Of a stretch of DNA of 64,000 bases, positions 38,862 through 47,135 are shown one piece after another. Each line of letters begins with the position of its first letter. Position 1 is the stretch's first letter. The notes below the pieces were generated by a model. That model saw only the letters and a program-made list of their open reading frames with translations. It ran no database searches and was not told the origin of the DNA. The position numbers were made by a program, and so were the translations under genes. The DNA comes from JABMQB01 sp963666575 (GTDB lineage Bacteria; Bacteroidota; Bacteroidia; Bacteroidales; Prolixibacteraceae): positions 1 to 64,000 of the forward strand of contig CAXXYG010000018.1 of the NCBI GenBank assembly GCA_963666575.2. Reading direction: 5' to 3'.

Positions 38862-39039
38862 GGTGTATAACAAAGTGTCATATGTAATGCGGGTTTCAGC
38901 GGTTTTTGGGGCTGCGGCTCGTTGTTGCAACACCGCCAATCCGTCTTTGACGATTGGCGTAAAAAAAGAAAATATGAGTAAACGAATTGGCTCCGTGCGA
39001 GCTTGAAAGTTCATCACTTTCATTCCCGCACTCCACATA
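38862..39039 (+). other. attC-11 (subfamily A), 3' end replaced by family 2 intron
   Basis: R'' GGTGTATAAC (38862-38871), AAA, GTGT, and the full interior to CCCGCACTCCACATA are present and almost identical to attC-5. At 39040 the second-family intron begins at exactly the same position as in attC-10. The R' box that should follow the intron is missing, because the intron is truncated at 39733. Confidence 0.82.
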
Positions 39040-39733
39040 GTGTGCCGAGAAGCAATGATTCGGCAATAAAGTTCATTGCATGCTGTAATTAAGATGGTGG
39101 AACCGACCCACCAAAACCGTTGTACAGGCAAGGGTTTTAAACCACCTAAAGGTGCTGTGGTAAAGAGCCATGGTATTGAGCGTTTAGGAAAAGGCAGTCC
39201 TTGAGGTTGTCAGGTATGGATAAAGGAGATGAACTAACCGTAACCACTGACGAGGTGTCGAGAAGTGCAAACATCCAGTCAAAAGCTACAAAGTATGTGA
39301 TGTAGTTAAAAGTAGAGTTGGTAACAACTTTAAATACGGAGGTAACCTGTTTATTTTTCGTATGGCTGGCGTCATTCAGGTGGCATGAACTTTATTTGGG
39401 CTTAATTACGGAACTCGGGAATCTGCTTGGCAATGTAAAGTGAAATGCACAATGGGAACACCCCAAAGGCAGAATAACGAAGTGCCATTCAGAGACGGAC
39501 TAATCCGTAGTAGCGTTGAAGTTTCTGTAATGGAAATGGAGCAAAGGGATTAGGTTATACAGTATCATAACATTTAACAACTCTGATAAGAGGATGAATT
39601 TATGGAATGAGACAAAATCAGTACCGGTAAGCCGCGAAATGGTATGGGCGGCTTACAAGAAGGTAAAAGCCAACAAAGGGAGTGCAGGCGTTGACCAAAT
39701 CAGCATGGAAAAATTCGATGCAGACAGGTCAAA
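39040..39733 (+). mobile_element. Group II intron, family 2, copy B, 5' fragment
   Basis: The first 694 bp are essentially identical to copy A (34053-34746), covering the 5' ribozyme part and the first 46 codons of the reverse transcriptase (ATG at 39594). Identity stops abruptly after GACAGGTCAAA. Either a 5' truncation-like event in reverse or a deletion removed the rest together with the attC R' box. This marks the right edge of the recognisable array. Confidence 0.9.
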
Positions 39734-40121
39734 TATGAGATAAATAGGGCTATTTTAAGCAATTAAAAATTTATTGTAAGTTAATCCGCTTTCGAAAATT
39801 TAGTAACTTTATTGCCCTCTGAGAACCTCAAAATAATGAATATAAGGAAGTATCAAACATATAAACTAAGTTACTGCGCGGACTCCCGTTATATGCCAGC
39901 TTGTGTCGTCCTAAAATATGTCTACACTAAAAAAGTAGATATGTATAAAAATGATGGCGTAACACGGTATTACAATGAAAATTAAAAAAATATTGCCTGC
40001 AGAATAGTTGTATTATTTAGCTCCATCAATTCATTAACAAAACTTATATTATAAAAAAACCATGAAAATTATTTAGTTCATTTAAGAAGTTAGAATAAAA
40101 ATTATCCCTACTTTCGAAATA
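39734..40121. other. Array/chromosome junction, non-coding
   Basis: The 388 bp hold no credible gene. A GTTATATGCC box at 39888 could be an R' remnant. The 24-bp sequence seen at 8990 is repeated exactly at 39901-39924, followed by CTAAAAAAGTAGATATG. The rest is AT-rich upstream sequence of the kinase gene at 40122. Confidence 0.5.
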
Positions 40122-41576
40122 ATGAAACATATTATTACAATATGCCAACTGACTATTCTTTTGTTGGTTTTTTCGGGTAATCAGGCATCAGCATATGAGA
40201 GGCTTTTTACCTTTAATTACCAATTATTTTCAATTGAATCATATTGTGTTGGCATCAATTCAGTAGTACGTGCAAAAACAGCGGAAATTAACTCTGATGT
40301 TAACGAATCCAATCTGCTCAATCAAAATCCTAATAGACGGCAAAAAGTAAAAATTCTTATTCAAGGTTTTTTTTATGGTTTGCTTTTTATGATGATGTTT
40401 TACAATCTCTTCTTATATATTTCATTACATGATAAATCATATTTATATTATATACTTTATGTGTTTTTTACCATCATATTTATACTTCATGATTCAGGAT
40501 ATTTGCAGGAATTTGGAGTTCCGGCATCATCTCAAATATTAAAGGGATTTTATATTACAAAACTTATAGCGTACATTTTTTATATTATGTTGATGCGTTG
40601 TTTTATAAGTCCGGTTAATAATTATCAACAATTTGATAAAATTGTAGCTTCTATTCAGTATTTTCTTATAGCCATTGCTCCAATAAACCTGGTTTTAATC
40701 TTTTTAAATACAGCGCTTTTTAAAATAATATCCACGATAATGGCGTATGTTTTTGTTCCGGTATTTATTATTCTTTTGGTTATAATGTTTATAAAGGGCG
40801 ATAAGCTTGAACGTTACTTTGTTTTTGGTTCCATTTTACTTTTTTCGGGAGCCGGATTTTTACTTATAGCTATCCTTTTTAATACTGAAAGTTTAACACC
40901 TCTATATGGCCTTCAATTGGGAATTGTTTTTCAGGTTTTTCTTTTTTCCATTGGATTGAGTTACCGTTACCAATTAATTTCGCATGAAAATGTACAATCA
41001 AAATACGAGGTCCTTAAAACTCAAATTGATCCGCATTTTTTCTTTAATAGCCTCAGTGTACTAACTGGTTTGGTCTATAAAGATGCAAAACTGGCAGTAA
41101 AATACATCGCTCAACTTTCGAAAGTATACCGCAACGTGCTTGATAAAAACGTAGAAAGCCTGGTGACAATTGAAAATGAATTACAATTGTTAGAATCATA
41201 TATATTCCTGATCAAAATTAGATTCGGAGAGAATATTTCCTTTAATATCAACTTGTCGAGTAGTAGCAAAACGAATGTTTATATTCCGCCAAATACCCTT
41301 CAGTTATTGATTGAGAACTCCATAAAACATAACAAGTGTTCAAAAGAAGAACCCTTACTTATTTCTATATCGGAGAACGAAAGCCATATTATTGTAAAAA
41401 ATAATTTAAATACGAGAAATCTGAATAGCGAAAACGCTGGCATTGGATTAGAGAATATCAGAAACAGGTTTAAACTTTTGAAAGGAAAAAAAATTGTAGT
41501 TAACAAAATCAGGGATGAATTTGAGGTTATTTTGCCAAAATATAAGCTAAAAGATTATGCAAGTATTAATTTTTGA
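40122..41576 (+). CDS. LytS-type sensor histidine kinase with 7TM sensor
   Basis: The 484-residue protein has a signal peptide (residues 1-24), a short extracytoplasmic region, seven membrane helices of the 7TMR-DISM kind (about residues 80-290), then a LytS/YehU-type kinase domain. The phospho-accepting His is in QIDPHFFFNSL (His305), and an ATP-binding N-box is in PPNTLQLLIENSIKHN (about 400). The end overlaps the start of the response regulator by 20 bp, so the two are translationally coupled and form a two-component pair. The signal is unknown. Confidence 0.9.
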   Translation: MKHIITICQLTILLLVFSGNQASAYERLFTFNYQLFSIESYCVGINSVVRAKTAEINSDVNESNLLNQNPNRRQKVKILIQGFFYGLLFMMMFYNLFLYISLHDKSYLYYILYVFFTIIFILHDSGYLQEFGVPASSQILKGFYITKLIAYIFYIMLMRCFISPVNNYQQFDKIVASIQYFLIAIAPINLVLIFLNTALFKIISTIMAYVFVPVFIILLVIMFIKGDKLERYFVFGSILLFSGAGFLLIAILFNTESLTPLYGLQLGIVFQVFLFSIGLSYRYQLISHENVQSKYEVLKTQIDPHFFFNSLSVLTGLVYKDAKLAVKYIAQLSKVYRNVLDKNVESLVTIENELQLLESYIFLIKIRFGENISFNINLSSSSKTNVYIPPNTLQLLIENSIKHNKCSKEEPLLISISENESHIIVKNNLNTRNLNSENAGIGLENIRNRFKLLKGKKIVVNKIRDEFEVILPKYKLKDYASINF

Positions 41577-42303
41577 GGATGAGATTTTAACATCGGAACA
41601 ACTGATAAGAATGCTCATTGAATATGACAAAAAAATTGAGGTAATTGGAGTTATCGAAACGGTAAAAGAAGGGCTAAATTGGTTTCTAAACAACAAAAAC
41701 CCCGATCTTATTTTTATGGATATTCATTTGGCCGATGGCTCTTGTTTCGAAATTTTTTCGGAAATAAAAATTAATGTCCCCATAATTTTCACCACAGCAT
41801 ACGACCAATATGCAATTCAGGCATTTAAAGTAAACAGCATCGATTATTTATTAAAACCAGTTGATTTTGATGATTTAAAAAAAGCAATTGACAAATTTAA
41901 GAGCATAAATGACGGTTTAAATAACGGCCAACTTGTTACGATTTTGCAAGAAATAACTAAAAGCTACAAACAACGATTTCTTGTTAACAAAGGAGATAAG
42001 ATTATTTTTATAAATACAACTGACATCGCATTTTTTATGTACGACGAATCGGTGGTTTTTGCATATACCTCTGATTCGAAACGGTATATTATTGATAATA
42101 CTATTGAAAAAATCACAGGCTTAATAAATCCCAATGATTTTTATAGAATTAACCGAAAAATGGTCGTTAGCTTAAAATCAATAATTAAAATACACCGTTA
42201 TTTTAATAACAGAATTAAGTTGGAACTCAAACCAAACACCCCGATTGAAGCCATTGTTAGCCGCGAAAAAGTTTCAGGTTTTAAAAAATGGCTAGATAAA
42301 TAA
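41557..42303 (+). CDS. LytTR-family response regulator
   Basis: The 248-residue protein has a receiver domain at residues 1-120 with phospho-accepting Asp55 in LIFMDIHLADG, acidic residues in FEDE near the N-terminus, and Lys in YLLKPVDF (about 107). The LytTR DNA-binding domain (about 145-245) has FLVNKGDKIIFINTTDIAFF and FYRINRKMVVSLKSI. It should dimerise on phosphorylation and bind paired LytTR sites; the target may include the adjacent operon starting 155 bp downstream. Confidence 0.93.
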   Translation: MQVLIFEDEILTSEQLIRMLIEYDKKIEVIGVIETVKEGLNWFLNNKNPDLIFMDIHLADGSCFEIFSEIKINVPIIFTTAYDQYAIQAFKVNSIDYLLKPVDFDDLKKAIDKFKSINDGLNNGQLVTILQEITKSYKQRFLVNKGDKIIFINTTDIAFFMYDESVVFAYTSDSKRYIIDNTIEKITGLINPNDFYRINRKMVVSLKSIIKIHRYFNNRIKLELKPNTPIEAIVSREKVSGFKKWLDK

Positions 42304-42457
42304 AAAATAGCTACAGTACACTTTCATTTAATTACGGTTCACTTCCCAATTATCTCAGTCGGCAATTTTTATCATTTAATTGTACCAAAAGCACAGTATG
42401 TTTGATGCAGTAAATTAATGAATTACACGAACTGAAACATACAATAATAGCTGCATT

Positions 42458-44824
42458 ATGGTACAAATTGAAAGTTATACCTCGATAAATGATGTACCGA
42501 AAATAATTTGGAATGGTTTTGTAAACCTGAGTACAGTTAATCTTGAAATTGGCCATTTATTAGCCATTGAAGTTTCTCAAATTAATGACATTCACCCCTA
42601 TTATTTAATAGGGTATTCCAATAAAAAACCTGTCGGAATAGCCTATTGTTTTGCAATTCAGGTTGATCTGGCGGGAATGTCGAATGATTACCCACCCGAA
42701 ATATTGGAAACCGTTAAAACATGGAAACCTGACTTTATGGAGGTGCGTATTGTGGAGCTTGGCCATATTGCATCACTGGGTAACACAATTGAGTTTCTAC
42801 AAAAATACCGTGTAGATTTTTTTTACTCTTTAAGCCAAAAAATTGATGAAATAGGCCAACTTGAAAACGCTGATTTATGCATTGTTCGCGATATTCCTTC
42901 ATCGCGATACAATGAATTTAATGTGCTAAAGGAATATGGCTACCAGCCCGCTTTGGGATTCCCTACGGCACGTATGCCGCTTTATTGGAATAATTTTAAC
43001 GGGTATCTGAATTCGCTTAAATCAAAAAAACGTAATAATATTAAGCAGAAACGCAGAAAATTAAAAAATCCGGAGCTGTCGGTTAAAATCATTAACGACT
43101 ATGCGCCATATTCCGAGCGTTTAGCAGAATTGTGGACCAATGTAGCAAAACACAATAATGGTTATCAGCACGAGCGTTTAACACCTGCCTATTTTGAAGC
43201 TATGAACATACATATGAACGGACGCAGCCATGTAGTAGCTATCAAAAAGAACAATAAAATAATTGCATACGGATTGAACCTGATTGGTAACGACGAATAT
43301 TTTGGTGTGGCTGAAGGTTTAGATTATAGCCTGCGAGATGAATTCGATTTGTACGCAAACAATATTTTTGAGGGCATAAATATTGCCTGTGAATTACAGA
43401 AAAAAATATTTAATATTGGTATAACATCCTATAATTTTAAAACGTTTATTGGTGCCGAACTCGAATCGAATATCTACTTTTTAAAAGCCTTTAAAAAGAA
43501 ATCATACACTGCGGTGTACGCCGATTTTATTCAAAAAAACATTACCCAACCCACTAGTACGCATCAGGCTTTTAAGGGCCTAAACAAACATAAAAGCTCA
43601 CAATTAATCAATGCCAAAACCTTGCTTAACGATTCTGAAAACACGCTTGATCCGTTTACCAGGCATTATAATTATAGCCGTGTTGATGCCGCGCGTTCGG
43701 CTGATCTCTACCCCTTTTGTCCTGTTTTCGAAAGTGCTCAGAAACCTATTATAAAGCATCTGGGGCGTGATGTGGTATTACTGGGAACAAATTCATACTT
43801 GGGATTAGCTACCCATCCGAAAATCAAAGAGGCGGCGCATAAAGCCATTAAAAAGTATGGTGTTGGATGTTCTGGTTCGCCATTGTTGAATGGCACACTC
43901 GATTTGCATAACAAACTCCGCTGTGAACTTGCGCATTTTATGGGCAAACAGGATGCGCTAATATTTTCAACAGGATACCAAACAAATATTGGGGTAATTT
44001 CTGCTTTGGTTAACCGTAATGATGTACTTATTATGGATGAACGGAATCATGCCAGCTTAATTGATGGGGCCCGATTGTCGGGGGCTAGATTGATTCGATA
44101 TAAACACAACGATATGGCATCGCTCGAAACGGCCTTAAAACGGTTTGCTCATGAACCAAAACTTGTCGTAAGTGATACCATTTTTAGCATGAAGGGTACA
44201 ATGATTGATCTGCCTAAAATGGTGCAATTAGTAAAACAATATGATGCCCGATTAATGCTCGACGAATCACATGCCATTGGTGTTGTTGGGGAAAACGGCC
44301 GTGGCATTGCAGAATATTATGGTTTGTCCGACGAAGTGGATATCCTTATGGGGACCTTCAGTAAATCGTTGGCGTCGATAGGTGGATTTGTTGCTGGCGA
44401 TTATAAGTTACTAGATACACTAAAACACATTGCTCGTTCGCATGTATTCTCGGCAAGCCTGCCACCAGCATCAGTAGCAGCAGTTTTAGCTGCTCTGGAT
44501 ATTGTAAAAGGAGAACCTGAAAGACAGATACGTTTGCACAAAAATGCTAAGTATTTGGCAAAAGGACTTCAGGAACTTGGCTTTACAGTTAATTATAAAA
44601 GGAATGCCATTATCCCCTTATTTTGCGGACATGAATTATTGGCAGTAGCAGCCTATCAGAAATTATTAAAGGAAGGGGTTTATGTAAACATAGTAACCTA
44701 CCCTGCTGTGCCTAAAAATGAGGAACTATTACGTATCAGCGTAATGGCTACACACGATGTACCAATGTTGAATAAGGCCCTTGATGTATTTAAAAAAATT
44801 CGCACACCAAATTGGCCGGCATAA
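42458..44824 (+). CDS. GNAT-like / alpha-oxoamine synthase fusion protein
   Basis: The 788-residue protein has two parts. Residues about 1-370 resemble GNAT/FemAB-like acyltransferases (LKSKKRNNIKQKRRKL near 190, KIIAYGLNLIGNDEYF near 270). Residues about 395-785 are a PLP enzyme of the alpha-oxoamine synthase family (serine palmitoyltransferase, AONS, KBL, CqsA): LLGTNSYLGLATHP, NGTLDLHNKLRCELA, MLDESHAIGVVG and the PLP lysine Lys636 in GTFSKSLAS. The C-terminal half should condense an amino acid with an acyl thioester with loss of CO2. The N-terminal half may acylate or select the substrate. Products in other Bacteroidota include sphingoid or sulfonolipid bases, but the substrate here is not known. 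A nitroreductase-like gene follows after 58 bp. Confidence 0.88.
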   Translation: MVQIESYTSINDVPKIIWNGFVNLSTVNLEIGHLLAIEVSQINDIHPYYLIGYSNKKPVGIAYCFAIQVDLAGMSNDYPPEILETVKTWKPDFMEVRIVELGHIASLGNTIEFLQKYRVDFFYSLSQKIDEIGQLENADLCIVRDIPSSRYNEFNVLKEYGYQPALGFPTARMPLYWNNFNGYLNSLKSKKRNNIKQKRRKLKNPELSVKIINDYAPYSERLAELWTNVAKHNNGYQHERLTPAYFEAMNIHMNGRSHVVAIKKNNKIIAYGLNLIGNDEYFGVAEGLDYSLRDEFDLYANNIFEGINIACELQKKIFNIGITSYNFKTFIGAELESNIYFLKAFKKKSYTAVYADFIQKNITQPTSTHQAFKGLNKHKSSQLINAKTLLNDSENTLDPFTRHYNYSRVDAARSADLYPFCPVFESAQKPIIKHLGRDVVLLGTNSYLGLATHPKIKEAAHKAIKKYGVGCSGSPLLNGTLDLHNKLRCELAHFMGKQDALIFSTGYQTNIGVISALVNRNDVLIMDERNHASLIDGARLSGARLIRYKHNDMASLETALKRFAHEPKLVVSDTIFSMKGTMIDLPKMVQLVKQYDARLMLDESHAIGVVGENGRGIAEYYGLSDEVDILMGTFSKSLASIGGFVAGDYKLLDTLKHIARSHVFSASLPPASVAAVLAALDIVKGEPERQIRLHKNAKYLAKGLQELGFTVNYKRNAIIPLFCGHELLAVAAYQKLLKEGVYVNIVTYPAVPKNEELLRISVMATHDVPMLNKALDVFKKIRTPNWPA

Positions 44825-44882
44825 ACCTCAATGTAATGGAAAAACTAGATGATTTTATTGTCAAAAAGTATCTTCTTGATGT

Positions 44883-45974
44883 ATGGTTATAACTAAAAAA
44901 TGTGATAAAAACATGCTTACAAATAAACTATTTTTCGAATTTATTGAGGCTGCATCGTTGGCATCGTCGGCTGATAATATGCAGCCCTGGGAATTTCGTA
45001 AACTGAGTGACAAAATTGAAGTTTTTTTTGCCCAAGACCGTTGCCTCCCTACCGATGTCAATAACATGTTTGCATGTATTGGTATTGGCGCCGCCATACA
45101 AAATATAGTTATTGCGGCGGCTGACGCAGGATTTGTTGCATCAATTGAATATAGCCCCAACAAACAGATTTATGAACGTGCAGCAATAATAAAATTTACA
45201 GAAGGAAAGAAAACAAACAATAATTTAGTACAATATTTGCATTTACGAACCACTAATCGAAGCCCCTACCAAACTTCCCCATTAAAACTTTCACTACGTT
45301 CTGATTTAACTACGAGTGTACAAAAATTTAATGCCGGATTACATTGGACCACTAATGCCAATGATTTTAAGCAAATGGCCAAAATGGATGCCAACTTATC
45401 ATACATTCGTTTAGAACATAAACCTTTTAACGATGAATTATTCAACATTTTACGTTTTACAAACAAAGAAAATGAGAACAAACGATATGGATTGGATTTT
45501 AAAAGCTTAGAGGTGCCACCTTTCGCAACCTTGTTTGCACGTCAGCTTCAAAATTGGACAATTAACAAAACCATTAGTCGGCTAGGTATAGGACGACTTG
45601 TTGCAAAACGGCTGGCCTCAAGACTCCGGAAGGCAGGAGCCATTTGTTTAATGACAGCTTTCGAAGACAATGCGGAGGGTTATATGGAAGCAGGAAGAGC
45701 CATGCAAAATATTTGGCTGGCGGCTAGTGCCAATGGCCTTTCAGTGCAACCATATGGTGTACTACCTCAATATCTGAATAAGATTAAACTTGAACCCGGA
45801 TTCTTTCTCCCAAAACATTTAAAACTAATTCAGAACCAACATGATCCATTCTACTCTATTTTTCCTGAAGCAAAAAATGAATATCCTGCAATTGTCCTGC
45901 GTATTGGCAAAACAAATCTACAGCCGGCAAACAGCAATATCCGTTTAAAAGCCGGTCAAATAATCCGAAGATAA
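44883..45974 (+). CDS. Nitroreductase-family protein
   Basis: The 363-residue protein resembles FMN-dependent nitroreductase-like oxidoreductases of the longer kind: AASLASSADNMQPWEFRKLSDKI near residues 22-44 is the phosphate-binding start, ACIGIGAAIQNIVIAAADAGF near 62-82, and a C-terminal SIFPEAKNEYPAIVLRIG. Such proteins use NAD(P)H to reduce or oxidise small molecules or peptide-derived rings. ATG 44883 was chosen, but Met11 (44913) is also plausible. The short gap from the fusion gene suggests one operon. Confidence 0.75.
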   Translation: MVITKKCDKNMLTNKLFFEFIEAASLASSADNMQPWEFRKLSDKIEVFFAQDRCLPTDVNNMFACIGIGAAIQNIVIAAADAGFVASIEYSPNKQIYERAAIIKFTEGKKTNNNLVQYLHLRTTNRSPYQTSPLKLSLRSDLTTSVQKFNAGLHWTTNANDFKQMAKMDANLSYIRLEHKPFNDELFNILRFTNKENENKRYGLDFKSLEVPPFATLFARQLQNWTINKTISRLGIGRLVAKRLASRLRKAGAICLMTAFEDNAEGYMEAGRAMQNIWLAASANGLSVQPYGVLPQYLNKIKLEPGFFLPKHLKLIQNQHDPFYSIFPEAKNEYPAIVLRIGKTNLQPANSNIRLKAGQIIRR

Positions 45975-46091
45975 GAACATCCCTTATTATAAAATTATTT
46001 ACACCAAACTGCAAACAAACAATTATAAAACATATCGTCGATAATGAGATATTGAAACTCTAAATTAATAAAATACCAATATCACAAATTA

Positions 46092-47135
46092 TTAAAAAAA
46101 CCTTTTAACATGAATTTCAGAAGGTAAAAAATTATCTTCCTTTTTAGTTATAACTTTCACCATTTCCTTAGCAAAATAAGGCCCCAACATTACGCCCTTG
46201 GTCCCAAGTCCATTAAAAACAGCCAGATTTTTATATTCAGGATGAAAACCTAATATTGGCCGGCGGTCACTAACCGTTGGACGAATTCCTGCCCAATGAT
46301 TTTCGAGAGTATATTTTTCTGAAATTAAATTATCTAACCTATTTATGATTGAATTTTCCCCCTCTTTAGTAGTTTTTTCAGAGAGGTCATTCCAATCGTA
46401 AGTTGAACCTACTTTAAAACGATGATTACCTATTGGTAAAACAAAAACTTGCTTATTCAGAATACCTGCTTCGGGTAATTTTTCAGAGTAAATCAACAAT
46501 AATTCTCCTTTGGTAGGCACCATTTTTATAAACGAAAAAAATGGATTATGAATAATATGTGATCCTTCACAAAAAATAATTTTTGAAGCTTTAAGGTTAT
46601 TATGATTGGCTGAATTGCCTGTAATTTCAAAATCGTTAAAATCAATTGTTTCTTCAATTAACAAACCTCGCTTCTTAAAAAAAAATTTGGCTGCATTCAG
46701 GAAAGTTGATAAATCGACATATCCTGATTGATTTACACATCCATAACCAGCCGCATCGATTATCGATGCAAAAGGTTTTTTATCCTGAACCGATAAAATA
46801 TAATCAGATAAATTACCTTCCGATTGTTTTGTTTCCCACAACTGTTTTTCCTGTTCAGAAAGTGGTTTTATAATAGTTTTATGAAAAAAGAATTTTTCAT
46901 TTAGTAACTGCTCCAGCTCTGAAAAAGTATATGACATAACCGGCAATAGTTCATCCACCATCCAGCTTTTGGTAAGCCGTTTAAAAACCAAAGGATTGAT
47001 CATGCCTGCTGCCACCGATGATGCACGGCTTTTTTCGGCCGAAGCCACAATTTTAAAATCGAGGCCTTTATTAAACAACTCAAAAGCCAACAAAGTACCT
47101 GCCAGCCCCTGCCCAATTATCAAAAATTCAGTCAT
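46092..47135 (-). CDS. FAD-dependent oxidoreductase (DAO family)
   Basis: The 347-residue protein has an N-terminal Rossmann motif GQGLAGTLLAFEL (residues 8-20), an AAGMINPLVFKRL segment (about 43), and a C-terminal GIRPTVSDRRPILG and NGLGTKGVMLGPYFA typical of D-amino-acid-oxidase-like (ThiO/MnmC-C-like) enzymes. It probably oxidises a secondary or primary amine with O2 as acceptor, substrate unknown. The start follows the stop of the upstream DUF255 gene directly (no gap), so the two are co-transcribed. A membrane signal is absent. Confidence 0.85.
   Translation of the reverse strand: MTEFLIIGQGLAGTLLAFELFNKGLDFKIVASAEKSRASSVAAGMINPLVFKRLTKSWMVDELLPVMSYTFSELEQLLNEKFFFHKTIIKPLSEQEKQLWETKQSEGNLSDYILSVQDKKPFASIIDAAGYGCVNQSGYVDLSTFLNAAKFFFKKRGLLIEETIDFNDFEITGNSANHNNLKASKIIFCEGSHIIHNPFFSFIKMVPTKGELLLIYSEKLPEAGILNKQVFVLPIGNHRFKVGSTYDWNDLSEKTTKEGENSIINRLDNLISEKYTLENHWAGIRPTVSDRRPILGFHPEYKNLAVFNGLGTKGVMLGPYFAKEMVKVITKKEDNFLPSEIHVKRFF

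Noticed and set aside
39888..39897. GTTATATGCC as R' box of a twelfth attC
   Set aside because: No L' arm pairing partner or R'' complement is visible nearby, so I do not count it as a site.
42379..42468. Inverted repeat upstream of the fusion gene (AATTGTACC / GGTACAAATT) as an operator or attC
   Set aside because: The arms are short with many mismatches inside and no R boxes. It may be regulatory but support is too weak to list.
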